Positions 43,628 to 53,013 are shown, counted from the first letter of the stretch. The stretch: DNA of 54,787 bases from Acidimicrobiales bacterium (GCA_029246685.1 JAQWMR010000007.1:1-54787); one strand, 5' to 3'. The notes: generated from the letters alone by a model not told the origin. Numbers and translations are program-made.

Positions 43628-44412
43628 CTGAACAACTCCGGCGCGATCGGGCAGTCGACTCGGAAGCGAACCTCAGCCACCGCCATCAGACCGGAGGGTC
43701 CGACGAGCTTGTCGACGAGAGCGAGCGGCACGGCCTCCACCTCGTCGTCCCACGGATCCACATCGGCACTACGATCGGCGACGTACTCGTACATCCGGGT
43801 CGGGACGACTCGGCCCACGCCGGCCGCCAACCAGACCGGCGTTCCTTGTTGTGCGGCCACCGCAGCCGCAGCGAGCGACCCGGACCGGGCGAGAGCAGCC
43901 TCCGCATGCATGACCTCGGCTTCGAGCAGAACAAGATCGACGTCAGCCGCAGCCGCGCCCACACCCGCCGCGGGAACGTCGACCGCGACGTGGTCACGTG
44001 CATCCAGCTGCCCGATCAGCCCGTACCCCTCGCCGACCGTGTCGGCCACCAGCACTTCGACGTCGGGGCGTTGCAGAACGGCGTCGCCGCAGATCTCGGA
44101 GGCTCCGATCACGAGCACCGTGCTGTCCGCCGGCAACGCATGGGCGAGCTCCCGAGCGGTGGTGTCGCGTTCGAGCGCCTCGACGGCATCCCACGCCTCT
44201 GTGCCGGGGTCCGTGCCCGTCAGCATCCGAGCCGTGACCCAGAGCAGCGGACCACTCGTCGGCCGCCGTTCGATGAGCTGCCGACAAGCGGTGAGCAGCT
44301 CGACGGGATCATGCGCGAACGATGCGAGTGCGATCGCGGCTTCGCGCACGAGCGGCGCCGTCGGGACGTCGCCGGCCCGCGCGACATACCGGAGCCGCTC
44401 GATCGGGTGCAC
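43624..44412 (-). CDS. Protein resembling the eIF-2B alpha/ribose-1-phosphate isomerase family
   Basis: GTG at 44412 gives 262 residues. The N-terminal half is helical (LVREAAIALASFAHDPVELL). The C-terminal half has the fold pattern of IF-2B-like proteins: TVLVIGASEICGDAVLQRPD, VEVLVADTVGEGYGLIGQLD, DVDLVLLEAEVMHAEAALAR, QGTPVWLAAGVGRVVP. It lacks some catalytic residues I would expect in MtnA, so a substrate cannot be given. TACAGT is 7 nt upstream. It is followed directly by the CapA-like gene. Confidence 0.55.
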   Translation of the reverse strand: MHPIERLRYVARAGDVPTAPLVREAAIALASFAHDPVELLTACRQLIERRPTSGPLLWVTARMLTGTDPGTEAWDAVEALERDTTARELAHALPADSTVLVIGASEICGDAVLQRPDVEVLVADTVGEGYGLIGQLDARDHVAVDVPAAGVGAAAADVDLVLLEAEVMHAEAALARSGSLAAAAVAAQQGTPVWLAAGVGRVVPTRMYEYVADRSADVDPWDDEVEAVPLALVDKLVGPSGLMAVAEVRFRVDCPIAPELFR

Positions 44413-44419
44413 AACGGCG

Positions 44420-44425
44420 ACTGTA
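44420..44425 (-). promoter_or_regulatory. Leaderless-type -10 (TACAGT) for the IF-2B-like gene
   Basis: On the minus strand TACAGT precedes the GTG at 44412 by 7 nt. Confidence 0.45.
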
Positions 44426-44461
44426 TCGCCCCCGATGTGACCCGTTACGCGCCCCGTGCGG

Positions 44462-44467
44462 TAGCTT
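44462..44467 (+). promoter_or_regulatory. Leaderless-type -10 (TAGCTT) for the thioredoxin-fold gene
   Basis: TAGCTT precedes the GTG at 44476 by 8 nt, which favours that GTG over the next one at 44479. Confidence 0.4.
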
Positions 44468-44475
44468 TCTCCCCC

Positions 44476-44955
44476 GTGGTGACCGCAGCTCTCGACCTCG
44501 ATCTCCATCCGCTCGACGGCGATGCCCGTCCCCTCGGCGAATGGCTCACGACCTTCCCTCTCGTGCCGGTGATCCTCGACCCCTACACGCACGAGAGCGC
44601 CTGGCTTCTCGACACCTCCAAGCGGATCCTCGAGCACTTCGAAGAGGCCGATTGCCGAGTCTGCTGGATCCTCACGTGCTCGGCCGACGACGCCAAGCGA
44701 TTCCTCGGCCCCTACGCCGATGAGATGCTGGCCTTCGCCGACGAGAGCAAGGCGATCGTCAACACTCTCGGCGTGGAAGAGACTCCCGCCATCCTCCTGC
44801 TCCGCCAGGACGGCGCCGTGGTGGCAAAGGCCGAAGGCTGGGACCCCGACGCCTGGCGCGAAGTCGCCATCGAGATCGCCGATCTCACGAGCTGGAGCCG
44901 TCCGTTCGTGCCCGCTCCCGGCGACCCCGTGCCCTTCTCGGGCACAGCTGTCTAG
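44476..44955 (+). CDS. Thioredoxin-fold protein without a CxxC active site
   Basis: The 159 residues begin VVTAALDLDLHPLDGDARPL. The core has strand-helix elements of the thioredoxin fold, with a cis-Pro loop in GVEETPAILLLRQDGAVVAK and a final helix EVAIEIADLTSW. The usual CxxC after the first strand is absent: RVCWILTCSADDAKRFLG has Cys at other spacing (CWILTC). It may be a binding rather than catalytic relative. No family name is offered. Divergent from the IF-2B-like gene. Confidence 0.6.
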   Translation: MVTAALDLDLHPLDGDARPLGEWLTTFPLVPVILDPYTHESAWLLDTSKRILEHFEEADCRVCWILTCSADDAKRFLGPYADEMLAFADESKAIVNTLGVEETPAILLLRQDGAVVAKAEGWDPDAWREVAIEIADLTSWSRPFVPAPGDPVPFSGTAV

Positions 44956-44962
44956 ATCTTCG

Positions 44963-45226
44963 CTAGGCCGACAGGGCCCGCGCGTTCGCCCACTCGCGCC
45001 ATGTGTGCCGTAGCAGCAGCGGCACTCCGAGGACGACGATCGCGCCGTGAATCGCCGTGATCGCCCAGCCGGTCGCGGAGTTCGCCACGAGGGCCCGCTG
45101 CACGACCGTCAACGCGGCGACGACGGCGAAGACCACGCTCACGATCACAAGCCATGAGCGCTTCCATTCCGCGGGACTGAAGGCGTGGGCGATGCGGTCG
45201 ATCGTCATCTCCGCATCCCGGCTCAT
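44963..45226 (-). CDS. Two-helix membrane protein of unknown function
   Basis: ATG at 45226 gives 87 residues. A short polar N-terminus (MSRDAEMTIDRIAHAFSPAE) precedes two membrane helices (WLVIVSVVFAVVAALTVVQ and WAITAIHGAIVVLGVPLLL), ending in basic and aromatic residues. TAGCCT lies 6 nt before this ATG, supporting it over the ATG at 45208. Divergent from fumarase with only 32 bp between starts. Confidence 0.65.
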   Translation of the reverse strand: MSRDAEMTIDRIAHAFSPAEWKRSWLVIVSVVFAVVAALTVVQRALVANSATGWAITAIHGAIVVLGVPLLLRHTWREWANARALSA

Positions 45227-45232
45227 CTCGGC

Positions 45233-45238
45233 AGGCTA
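45233..45238 (-). promoter_or_regulatory. Leaderless-type -10 (TAGCCT) for the two-helix protein
   Basis: On the minus strand TAGCCT precedes the ATG at 45226 by 6 nt. Confidence 0.5.
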
Positions 45239-45246
45239 GCGACCGG

Positions 45247-45252
45247 TAGCGT
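45247..45252 (+). promoter_or_regulatory. Leaderless-type -10 (TAGCGT) for fumarase
   Basis: TAGCGT precedes the ATG at 45259 by 6 nt. With the opposing element at 45233 it fits in a 32-bp intergenic region. Confidence 0.5.
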
Positions 45253-45258
45253 GAGCCC

Positions 45259-46893
45259 ATGACCGAGTTCGCCTACTCCGATCTCCTCCCCGTCGGTCCG
45301 GACACGACCGAGTACCGCCTCCTCACGACCGAGGGCGTTTCGACGGTCGAGGTCGACGGCACGACACTACTGAAGGTCGAGCCCGAGGCCTTGCAGCTCC
45401 TCACCCGTGAGGCGATGCGCGACATCTCGCACTATCTCCGCATCGAGCACCTCGAGCAGCTGGCCTCGATCCTCGACGACCCTGAGGCGAGCCCGAACGA
45501 CCGGTTCGTCGCCACCGAACTCCTCCGCAACGCCAACATCGCGGCGGCTGGTGTGCTCCCGATGTGTCAGGACACCGGCACCGCGATCGTCACCGGCAAG
45601 AAGGGCGACCAGGTCCTCACCCTCGCCGACGATGCGGAGTGGATCTCGAAGGGCATCTACGACACCTTCACCGAGACGAACCTGCGTTACTCCCAGCTCG
45701 CCCCGATCTCGATGTTCGAAGAGAAGAACACCGGCAACAACTTGCCGGCCCAGATCGAGCTCTACACCAAACCCGGCCAGTCGTATGAGTTCCTCTTCAT
45801 GGCCAAGGGCGGCGGCTCAGCGAACAAGTCGTTCCTTTTCCAGAAGACCAAGGCCCTACTCAACGAAGAGTCTCTCATCGACTTCCTCGATGAGTCGTTG
45901 CGCTCCATCGGCACCTCGGCCTGCCCGCCGTACCACCTCGCCCTCGTGGTCGGCGGCACCTCAGCCGAGTTCAATCTGAAGACGGCTAAGCTCGCGTCGG
46001 CGCACTACCTCGATTCTCTCCCCACTACAGGCGATGCGGCCACCGGCCATGGCTACCGCGACCTCGAGTGGGAGGACAAGATCCTCGAGCAGACGCGCCT
46101 GTTCGGAATCGGCGCGCAGTTCGGCGGCAAGTACTTCTGCCACGACGTCCGCGTCATCCGGCTCCCGCGCCACGGCGCCTCGAACCCGATCGGCATCGCC
46201 GTCTCCTGCTCTGCGGACCGCCAGGCCCGCGCCAAGATCACCGCCGAAGGTGTGTTCCTCGAGCAGCTCGAAACGGATCCCGCCCGCTTCCTGCCCGACG
46301 AGGCGGAGGACGATCTGTCCAGCGAGGTCATCCAGGTCGACCTCAACCAGCCGATGGACGCCATCCGCAACCAGCTCAGCCAATACCCGGTGAAGACCCG
46401 CCTCTCGCTCACCGGCACGCTCGTCGTCGGCCGCGACATCGCCCACGCCAAGATCAAGGAGCGCCTCGACGCCGGCGAGCCGATGCCGCAATACCTGCGG
46501 GACCACGCGATCTACTACGCGGGCCCCGCCAAGACTCCCGAGGGCTACGCCTCCGGCTCGTTCGGCCCCACCACGGCCGGCCGCATGGACTCCTACGTCG
46601 ACCAGTTCCAGGCCGCGGGCGGATCCCTGGTGATGCTCGCCAAAGGCAACCGCTCCCGCGAGGTCACCGAAGCCTGCGCCACCCACGGCGGCTTCTACCT
46701 CGGCTCCATCGGCGGCCCCGCGGCCCGTCTCGCAAAGGACTCGATCACCAACGTCGAAGTCCTCGAGTTCCCCGAGCTCGGCATGGAAGCCATCTGGAAG
46801 ATCGAGGTCGAGAACTTCCCCGCCTTCACCGTCATCGATGACAAGGGCAACGACTTCTACGCCGAAGTCACCACCCCCGTGAAGCTTCGCTAG
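45259..46893 (+). CDS. fum: Class I fumarate hydratase ([4Fe-4S])
   Basis: The 544-residue protein is the FumA/FumB-type single-chain class I fumarase, which interconverts fumarate and malate. The N-terminal alpha part has [56 protein letters not shown] and [19 protein letters not shown]. The beta part has [50 protein letters not shown] and [13 protein letters not shown]. Cysteines in MCQDTG and elsewhere bind the oxygen-sensitive cluster, so it depends on Suf. Full length. Confidence 0.95.
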   Translation: MTEFAYSDLLPVGPDTTEYRLLTTEGVSTVEVDGTTLLKVEPEALQLLTREAMRDISHYLRIEHLEQLASILDDPEASPNDRFVATELLRNANIAAAGVLPMCQDTGTAIVTGKKGDQVLTLADDAEWISKGIYDTFTETNLRYSQLAPISMFEEKNTGNNLPAQIELYTKPGQSYEFLFMAKGGGSANKSFLFQKTKALLNEESLIDFLDESLRSIGTSACPPYHLALVVGGTSAEFNLKTAKLASAHYLDSLPTTGDAATGHGYRDLEWEDKILEQTRLFGIGAQFGGKYFCHDVRVIRLPRHGASNPIGIAVSCSADRQARAKITAEGVFLEQLETDPARFLPDEAEDDLSSEVIQVDLNQPMDAIRNQLSQYPVKTRLSLTGTLVVGRDIAHAKIKERLDAGEPMPQYLRDHAIYYAGPAKTPEGYASGSFGPTTAGRMDSYVDQFQAAGGSLVMLAKGNRSREVTEACATHGGFYLGSIGGPAARLAKDSITNVEVLEFPELGMEAIWKIEVENFPAFTVIDDKGNDFYAEVTTPVKLR

Positions 46894-47255
46894 TTCGGCT
46901 GAAGCTGGAGCGTGGCACCCGAGTAGGGGTCGACCACGCGCCGATCGCCGAGGGGCGACGACAAGGTGACCTCGCCGCCCATCAGGCAGTCGCCCTTTCG
47001 TTCCCTCCGCGTCTCGATGATCACCAGGACACGTTCGTCCGTCCGGCCGGTCACCCGAGCGCGAACCTCCGGATTGCATCCCCCGTAGACCAACAGAACG
47101 GTCTCGTCATCGCCCCGAATCTCGTAGCCAACAGCAGCTCGACCGTTCCACGACCCCTCCAGATCCCACCAGGCATACGCCACGAACGCGCCCACGAGCA
47201 GAAGCGCGCCGACCACAACCCCGATCCCCCACTCCCGCCGAGTCGGCCCGCCCAT
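46890..47255 (-). CDS. Membrane-anchored hypothetical protein
   Basis: ATG at 47255 overlaps the amidase stop (TGATG). The 121 residues have one N-terminal membrane helix ([20 protein letters not shown]) and a small extracytoplasmic domain. Two cysteines ([20 protein letters not shown]) could form a disulfide. I recognise no family. The TAG stop overlaps the fumarase stop on the other strand within CTAG. Probably the last gene of the amidase/sulfatase unit. Confidence 0.6.
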   Translation of the reverse strand: MGGPTRREWGIGVVVGALLLVGAFVAYAWWDLEGSWNGRAAVGYEIRGDDETVLLVYGGCNPEVRARVTGRTDERVLVIIETRRERKGDCLMGGEVTLSSPLGDRRVVDPYSGATLQLQPN

Positions 47256-48769
47256 CAGATCGGCGCCCCCGGCGCAACGAAGGGCCATGGACGCGACTGC
47301 TCCACGTGGCGCGCTAGATCCAGCAGCAATGCGTCCTCGTGGTGTCGGCCGATGACCTGCATTCCGATCGGAAGTCCTCCTACATCTCCGACGGGAATCG
47401 AGACTGCCGGGTTCCCGGAAAGATTGGCGGGCATCGTGAGTGCGCCCATGTCGAGCAGCTCCGGCGATCCCTTGGTGCCTGCCGACAGCAACCGCTGAGG
47501 GGTCTTCGGGGCGAAGCCGCTCACGGCACGAGCAGCTTTGAGCACACCCGAAAAAGCTCGCTGAATTGCTGTGTTGCCGCGGGCGTAGTCGATGAAGGTC
47601 TTCGCATCGCTACTCATCCCGTCGGCTGCGGGAAACGCCGGACCGGGATTGGACGAGGTGATCACGAAGTCGGCTTGCTCGAACAGCTCGGCCATCGCCG
47701 TGTTGGCCCGGCGGCGAACCATCTCGGCCTCCGCCGCGACCCGCATGTTGAAGAGGTTCTCGGACAGTTGCACGCCGACGCGGATCTCGTCGGTGAGGTC
47801 GTAGGCGCAGTCCGGCCATCGGTCGCCCAGCTCGCCGTAGAGACTCGAGATGTTTCCCATCATCCACTCGCCACCCATGCGAGGGATGTCGACCGGCAGG
47901 TCGAGGCGCACCAGTCCCAGGTCGGCGACGAGCGCGTCAGCGGCTTCGTCCACCACCGCCCGTGCCGCGGCGTCGACCGCTACCCCGCCGAACGTCGGGT
48001 CGATCACGACGGTGCGTCCCCGCAGGTCGTGCGATCCGAGGAGGGCCTCCCACCCTTCGACCCTCGGGAGACTGGTGGGGTCGTGCGCATCGTGACCGGC
48101 GGTGACGTCGTAGTAGCGAGCCGCGTCACGCACTGACCGGGCCAGACAACCGAGCACGACCGTGTGCGGGTTGAGCGAGGTGTGGGGACCACGAGGAATG
48201 CGCCCGTAAGTCCCCTTCATCCCGACGAGCCCGTTGTAGCCGGCCGGAATGCGGATCGAGCCGCCGCCATCGCCGCCACAGGCCAGAGGTAGCAGCCCAC
48301 CAGCGACCGCGGCCGCGCTGCCTCCGGACGATCCGCCGGCACTCTTCGTCGGATCCCATGCGTTGCCGGTGACGCCGTTGATCCTCGTGACGCTGACATT
48401 CAGCCCACCGAACTCACTCGCCGTCGTGGAGCCGACCGGCACAACACCAGCCGACTTTACCCGCTGCACCATCGTGGTGTCGTACGCGCCGATCCGGTCC
48501 TTGAAGGCAAGCGACGCCTCGGTGTACGGCCACCCCTCGACTTGTTCGAGCTCCTTGATGCCAAACGGCAGTCCGCCGAACGGCAACGAGAGATCGGCGG
48601 TGGCCGTAAGCTCACGGGCCCGATCGAGATCGAGATGAGCGAACGCGTTGAGATCGCTGGCCTCGATCGCTGCGATGACGGCATCGAGTTCCTCGACGGG
48701 CGACCGCTCCCCGGCGCGGAACGCATCGACGAGCGAGCACGCGTCTTCGAGCCACGGCGTGTCTCCCAT
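47255..48769 (-). CDS. Amidase signature family protein
   Basis: The 504-residue protein has the Ser-cisSer-Lys triad. The catalytic Lys lies in LPFGIKELEQVEGWPYTEAS. The Gly/Ser-rich signature is DPTKSAGGSSGGSAAAVAGG, with GGDGGGSIRIPAGYNGLVGM containing the nucleophile Ser. The C-terminal PAVSIPVGDVGGLPIGMQVI then GRHHEDALLLDLA is typical. It hydrolyses amides; a GatA role is unlikely because no gatB/gatC is nearby. It starts 2 bp after the sulfatase stop. Confidence 0.9.
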   Translation of the reverse strand: MGDTPWLEDACSLVDAFRAGERSPVEELDAVIAAIEASDLNAFAHLDLDRARELTATADLSLPFGGLPFGIKELEQVEGWPYTEASLAFKDRIGAYDTTMVQRVKSAGVVPVGSTTASEFGGLNVSVTRINGVTGNAWDPTKSAGGSSGGSAAAVAGGLLPLACGGDGGGSIRIPAGYNGLVGMKGTYGRIPRGPHTSLNPHTVVLGCLARSVRDAARYYDVTAGHDAHDPTSLPRVEGWEALLGSHDLRGRTVVIDPTFGGVAVDAAARAVVDEAADALVADLGLVRLDLPVDIPRMGGEWMMGNISSLYGELGDRWPDCAYDLTDEIRVGVQLSENLFNMRVAAEAEMVRRRANTAMAELFEQADFVITSSNPGPAFPAADGMSSDAKTFIDYARGNTAIQRAFSGVLKAARAVSGFAPKTPQRLLSAGTKGSPELLDMGALTMPANLSGNPAVSIPVGDVGGLPIGMQVIGRHHEDALLLDLARHVEQSRPWPFVAPGAPI

Positions 48770-48771
48770 GC

Positions 48772-50214
48772 TCAGCCCCGATCACCGAGGTCGTATTCCG
48801 CCATGTAGTACGGGTGAGTCGGGTCGTAGAACGTGAGCGGCTGTGGGTCATCGACCTCGCCCTTGGGACGCACATCCGCTCCGTGCGAGTCGGTGATCCC
48901 GTCGCCGAGATCAGACCGGGCACCGTCGAGCCGGGCCTGCAGGTCGGCGACGATCTCGGGGTGCTGCGCCGCGAGATCCGTCGTCTCACCGATGTCCGCC
49001 TCCAGGTCGTAGAGCTCGAGCATCGTCTCGACGTCGCCGAGGACGCTGCCCTTCGCAACGTGGAGCTTCCACTTCCCCACCCGGACGGCCTCGAGGTTCG
49101 GGCCCCGGTAGTAGAAGAAGGCCTCGTGCGGCGACTCGTCGGTGTCGCCTCGAAGCAGCGCATCGAGATCTCGCCCATCAACGGTCCGGTCGGTCGGTAC
49201 GTCGGCCCCGCACCATCCCGCGATCGTCGGGTAGAGATCCATTGCCGTGGTGACGGCCGACGCGGTCGCACCCGAAGCCACGTCGCCAGGCCACCGCACG
49301 ATGCACGGCACCCGCTGACCGCCCTCCCACGTCGTTCCCTTCTTCGCTCGCAGTGGAGCGTTGCTGCCCTCGCCCTCCCGAGCGAGAGCACCGTTGTCGC
49401 TCGTGAAGATGACGACGGTGTCGTCCGTCAGGCCGAGTGCCTCGAGTTCGTGGAGCAGGACATCGAGCGCCCAATCGATGCAACGGACGGCAGCCCCATA
49501 GGACCCGTTGCGCGACTCCCCCATGAATCGGGGCTGGACGTAGATCGGCAGATGGACGTAGAGATGCGCGAAGTAGAGGAAGAACGGTTCGTCCTGCTTC
49601 TCCCGCATGAACCGCACCGACTCCTGCAGGTAGCGCTCCGTCAGCGCGGCTTGATCCGGCTGTTCCTCCTGCACCTCCTGGTCGAGCATCAACGGCAACG
49701 GCGGGTAGTCGCCCTCCTGCAGCTCGATCCCCAGATGCTCCGTCATCTGCTCACGGAACTCGATCGGGATCCCCGTGCCCTGGCGGCCCATGTCGTTGCT
49801 GTACGGCAGGCCGTACCAGTGATCGAACCCGTGCTCCGTGGGCAGGAACTCCGGCTGATCGCCGCAATGCCACTTGCCGACCATCTGGGTCGAGTAGCCG
49901 GCGTTCTTGAGCAGCCGAGCGATCGTGATCTCCGAGGGATTCAGCCCCCACCGATGACCAGGGAAGAGCACATGGGCTCGACCGAAGGTCTCGAACCCAA
50001 TCCGATTCGGATAGCAGCCGGTCAACATCGCACCCCGACTCGGCGTGCAGATCGGCGAGGCGACGTAGAAGTCGGTGAGCCGCATTCCTTCGTCGGCCAG
50101 CCCGTCGATCGCCGGCGTGTCGTGAACCTCGCTGCCGTAGCAACCGAGGTCGCCGTAGCCCAGATCGTCGCAATTGATCAGGATGACGTTGGGTGTCTCG
50201 GCGGTGCGCGGCAT
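48772..50214 (-). CDS. Type I sulfatase
   Basis: ATG at 50214 (MPRTAETPNVILINCDDLGY) gives 480 residues without a signal peptide. The formylglycine motif is complete (SPICTPSRGAMLTG, C-x-P-S-R). Metal ligands are DD in NCDDLGYGDLGCYG and DN in VIFTSDNGAL, and KGTTWEGGQRVPCIVRWPG is the conserved Lys block. The Cys needs conversion to formylglycine by a separate enzyme not seen here. It would release sulfate from an organic ester of unknown identity. TAGGTT is 8 nt upstream (50223-50228). The amidase gene follows immediately. Confidence 0.9.
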   Translation of the reverse strand: MPRTAETPNVILINCDDLGYGDLGCYGSEVHDTPAIDGLADEGMRLTDFYVASPICTPSRGAMLTGCYPNRIGFETFGRAHVLFPGHRWGLNPSEITIARLLKNAGYSTQMVGKWHCGDQPEFLPTEHGFDHWYGLPYSNDMGRQGTGIPIEFREQMTEHLGIELQEGDYPPLPLMLDQEVQEEQPDQAALTERYLQESVRFMREKQDEPFFLYFAHLYVHLPIYVQPRFMGESRNGSYGAAVRCIDWALDVLLHELEALGLTDDTVVIFTSDNGALAREGEGSNAPLRAKKGTTWEGGQRVPCIVRWPGDVASGATASAVTTAMDLYPTIAGWCGADVPTDRTVDGRDLDALLRGDTDESPHEAFFYYRGPNLEAVRVGKWKLHVAKGSVLGDVETMLELYDLEADIGETTDLAAQHPEIVADLQARLDGARSDLGDGITDSHGADVRPKGEVDDPQPLTFYDPTHPYYMAEYDLGDRG

Positions 50215-50222
50215 GGCCGCCG

Positions 50223-50228
50223 AACCTA
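50223..50228 (-). promoter_or_regulatory. Leaderless-type -10 (TAGGTT) for the sulfatase
   Basis: On the minus strand TAGGTT precedes the ATG at 50214 by 8 nt and overlaps the stop codon of the thioesterase gene. Confidence 0.4.
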
Positions 50229-51020
50229 GTTGGCGGGGTCGCGTGGGTCGATCAACAAGCTCTTCATCGAGCGCCCGATCGACGACGTCTGGTCGAACAG
50301 CTGAGCGTCCGTGGAGCCGAAGCCGCCCGGGTTGACTCGGACGAGGGCTGCGCTTCCGATCCAGTCGCCCACCGGGACGCGATGAAACTGCATCGACAGA
50401 TCCGGGTTCACCGAAATGTGGGTGTTGAAGTCCATGATCGACCCGGCGCTCGGGATCATGTCGGCGGCAGCCGCGGCAAACGTCATCGGCTGTGTCGGTT
50501 CGCCGAGCACGAACGGGACGTCGAGCTTCACCCAACTGACCGCACGGCCCGGCTCTGTCTCATCCTCCCGACGTCGCATCGTGAAGTTGTCCACGAAATC
50601 CGGACCGCCGACCATCTTGTTGATGTTGTCCAGCTCGTCCGGTCCGACCGGAGGCTCGTCCTCTGGCCAGTCCGGAACCCGGTCCGGCGGCACGACCGAC
50701 TCGTCGATACGGATGCGGATGGCCGTCGAGCGAGCGACGATCTCACCGTCGACCTCGAAACTGACGGCGAGCGACTGCACTCGCTTGCCGTCTCGGAGGA
50801 TCTCGGCCGTCACTCGCGTCGGCCCCATTGGCACCTTTCGACTCAGGTCGACCGACATGCGCGTCAACATCATCGGCTGAGCAGACGGCATCATCTCGAC
50901 CGCTCGGGCGATCAGTCCCGTGACAGCACCGCCGTGCTGCACGCCAGGGAACCAGGGGCCGGCCGCAGTCGGCTGCGGGATCAGGACGTCGCCGTCGGGG
51001 ATGAAAACTGCCTCGATCAT
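50226..51020 (-). CDS. Thioesterase-family (double hotdog) protein
   Basis: ATG at 51020 overlaps the fetB stop (ATGA). The 264 residues show two hotdog halves as in TesB-like acyl-CoA thioesterases. GPWFPGVQHGGAVTGLIARA is followed by MLTRMSVDLSRKVPMGPTRV and AEILRDGKRVQSLAVSFEVD. Then PFVLGEPTQPMTFAAAAADM and MDFNTHISVNPDLSMQFHRV come in the second half. The acyl substrate cannot be told. Co-transcribed downstream of the FetAB-type genes. Confidence 0.8.
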   Translation of the reverse strand: MIEAVFIPDGDVLIPQPTAAGPWFPGVQHGGAVTGLIARAVEMMPSAQPMMLTRMSVDLSRKVPMGPTRVTAEILRDGKRVQSLAVSFEVDGEIVARSTAIRIRIDESVVPPDRVPDWPEDEPPVGPDELDNINKMVGGPDFVDNFTMRRREDETEPGRAVSWVKLDVPFVLGEPTQPMTFAAAAADMIPSAGSIMDFNTHISVNPDLSMQFHRVPVGDWIGSAALVRVNPGGFGSTDAQLFDQTSSIGRSMKSLLIDPRDPAN

Positions 51021-51823
51021 GGCTGGGACGCTGCCTTCTCCACGAGGACGAGACGGTGATCCTTCGTGAACAGTCGGCGGGTCAACCCGAGCGCCATCAC
51101 CGCCGCGGTCGTCGATACGGACCCAAGCACGAGATACATGACCGCTACTTGTACCCGAACAGCCTCGATCGGTTCGACGCCGGCAAGGATCAAACCGGTC
51201 ATCGCCCCGGGCAGCGCGATCAAGCCGACCGTCTTGGTTGTCTCGATCTGGGGCACGAGCCCGGTGCGCAACGCCTCTCGAAGATGAGGCGCGAATGCGT
51301 CGTGCGATGACAGGCCGAGGGCGAGCCGCGCTTCGATCAGATCCCGGTAGTCGCGCACCTCGGCAACCAGGCGCCGGGACACAACAACCGTCGCCGTCAT
51401 CGAATTGCCGACCATCATCCCGGCGATCGGCACGATTGCCCGACCGGTGGGTTCGAAGACTCGCAACCCGAACAGCACGCCGAGCGTCACCGCGGCCGCA
51501 GCCGCGAACGACAACAGCGCGAGCGGGATCACATTCGGCACCTCGGGTGCACGACGACGGACCGTCCACGCGGCCACAACGACCATCAGCACGACCCAGA
51601 TCCACGTGAAGATGAGCGGATCGTCGCCGTCGACCACGATGCGGAGAGCGAATCCGACGATCAGCAACTGCACCAGCGCCCGCGCCGCCGCCACGAGCAG
51701 ATCCTTCTCGAGACCGAGCCGGCGCACGACCGACAGCACGAGGGCGACGGCGATGAGGATTCCGGAGATGGCGAGCCCGTCGAGGCCAATGTCTGCAAGA
51801 GCAATGTCCGCGAGTTCGTTCAC
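51017..51823 (-). CDS. fetB: FetB-type (UPF0014) membrane permease
   Basis: GTG at 51823, behind GGTGGAGGAG, overlaps the ATPase stop (GTGA) and gives 268 residues. About seven membrane helices are visible. The family motifs ARALVQLLIVGFALRIVVDG, VPIAGMMVGNSMTATVVVSR, EARLALGLSS and GLIALPGAMTGLILAGVEP are those of the YbbM/FetB group. FetAB in E. coli is an iron exporter that protects from peroxide stress, so iron homeostasis is the best guess. The in-frame region upstream of 51823 is a shadow of the ATPase gene. Confidence 0.88.
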   Translation of the reverse strand: MNELADIALADIGLDGLAISGILIAVALVLSVVRRLGLEKDLLVAAARALVQLLIVGFALRIVVDGDDPLIFTWIWVVLMVVVAAWTVRRRAPEVPNVIPLALLSFAAAAAVTLGVLFGLRVFEPTGRAIVPIAGMMVGNSMTATVVVSRRLVAEVRDYRDLIEARLALGLSSHDAFAPHLREALRTGLVPQIETTKTVGLIALPGAMTGLILAGVEPIEAVRVQVAVMYLVLGSVSTTAAVMALGLTRRLFTKDHRLVLVEKAASQP

Positions 51824-52467
51824 GACTCCTCCACCACCCGGCCGGCGTCGAGCCGGATGACCCGATCGGCGAGCCGCTCGATCTGACCCGAATCGTGCGA
51901 CACCCAGATCCAACCCAGCTGCATCGGGCTTTCGGGCGACGTGAACCGCTTGGCAAGCGTCTCGATCACCTCGGTCGCCTCCGGGTCGAGCGACGAAGTC
52001 GGCTCGTCCGCCAGAATCAACTCCGGCCCCGTGGCGATCGTACGGGCGAGGCACACCCGCTGCTTCTCACCGCCCGAGAGCGTGGAGGCCTCCCGGGTCA
52101 GCAGGTCGGCATCGAGGGACATGAGGTTGCACAGGTCCGCCCCGGTCTCTTCATCGAGATCGATCGCACCGATGCGCAGGTTGTCCAGCACCGTTCCCGG
52201 CGCGACCGCAGGCGTCTGGAAGACCATGCCGACCTCGCGGCGATGGAGCAGCACATCGACGTCGTCGAGTGGCGTGCCCTGCCAGGACACCGTGCCCTCG
52301 TCCGGCACATCGAGCCGGTTCAGCAACCTGAGCAGCGTGGACTTGCCGGAACCGGACGCGCCAGCGAGAACGGTGATGCCCGAGTCGCCGATCTCGAGAG
52401 CCACGCCGTCGAGCCGACGACGCCCGTCACCCTCGACCACGATCCCCGATAGTTCGAACCCGCTCAC
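51820..52467 (-). CDS. fetA: FetA-type ABC transporter ATPase
   Basis: This 215-residue ATPase has Walker A AGASGSGKSTLLRLLNRLD, a Q-loop in GMVFQTPAVAPGTVLDNL, signature TLSGGEKQRVCLARTIA, Walker B ELILADEPTSSLDPEATEVI and an H-loop in WIWVSHDSGQIER. Adjacent FetB supplies the permease, so the pair forms a FetAB-like exporter. It overlaps the PNPOx-family gene by 4 bp upstream and fetB downstream. Confidence 0.88.
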   Translation of the reverse strand: MSGFELSGIVVEGDGRRRLDGVALEIGDSGITVLAGASGSGKSTLLRLLNRLDVPDEGTVSWQGTPLDDVDVLLHRREVGMVFQTPAVAPGTVLDNLRIGAIDLDEETGADLCNLMSLDADLLTREASTLSGGEKQRVCLARTIATGPELILADEPTSSLDPEATEVIETLAKRFTSPESPMQLGWIWVSHDSGQIERLADRVIRLDAGRVVEES

Positions 52468-53006
52468 CAGTGCATCATGCTGGAGATCCAGTGCGTGATC
52501 TCCTCGTCCTGGTCGTTGCTGTGGAGGTGCCGGGGCGGCTGGGCAAATGTCTCGCAGGGGCGCAGCCGAAGAACAACCCGGTTCTCCTTCTCTGCCATGT
52601 CCTGCACGAACGGTCGCGCGTCCTCGCCGAGCGGGTCACCCGACATCCGGCCGGCCACCGCCATCATCACGTCGACCACCAGCTCCGGATCGTCGTCGAC
52701 CACGGCATCGCAGTACACCTGCAGGTAACCGACCGGCCACTGCTCGTCGAGTACACACAGGCTTGCTTTGCCGAGCCGCTCGACAACCTGCGCCTTGGCC
52801 CGCCCGGCCATCGTCGACACGAGAAGCTTGTCTTCCGTGGTGGGCACGTAGTACACGATCGACATCGCCGGGCCGTCCGCCCGTCGGTTCGTCCCGAACA
52901 CACATGTCCGGCGGGTCCGCACGAACGTGCGGCGCTCCTCGACAGTCATGTCTCGGTCGGTCGGGATGACGAGCGGGTCGTCACTCAGCGGCAGCAGCTC
53001 AGGCAC
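52464..53006 (-). CDS. PNPOx/F420-type split-barrel protein
   Basis: GTG at 53006 gives 180 residues. The pyridoxamine-5'-phosphate-oxidase-like split barrel shows FVRTRRTCVFGTNRRADGPA then MSIVYYVPTTEDKLLVSTMA, followed by GRAKAQVVERLGKASLCVLD and YLQVYCDAVVDDDPELVVDV. Such actinobacterial proteins bind FMN, F420 or heme and act as oxidoreductases; the cofactor here is unknown. TACGAT is 7 nt upstream. It heads the unit PNPOx, fetA, fetB, thioesterase and is divergent from UGSC cassette 2. Confidence 0.8.
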   Translation of the reverse strand: MPELLPLSDDPLVIPTDRDMTVEERRTFVRTRRTCVFGTNRRADGPAMSIVYYVPTTEDKLLVSTMAGRAKAQVVERLGKASLCVLDEQWPVGYLQVYCDAVVDDDPELVVDVMMAVAGRMSGDPLGEDARPFVQDMAEKENRVVLRLRPCETFAQPPRHLHSNDQDEEITHWISSMMHW

Positions 53007-53013
53007 GGCGCAG

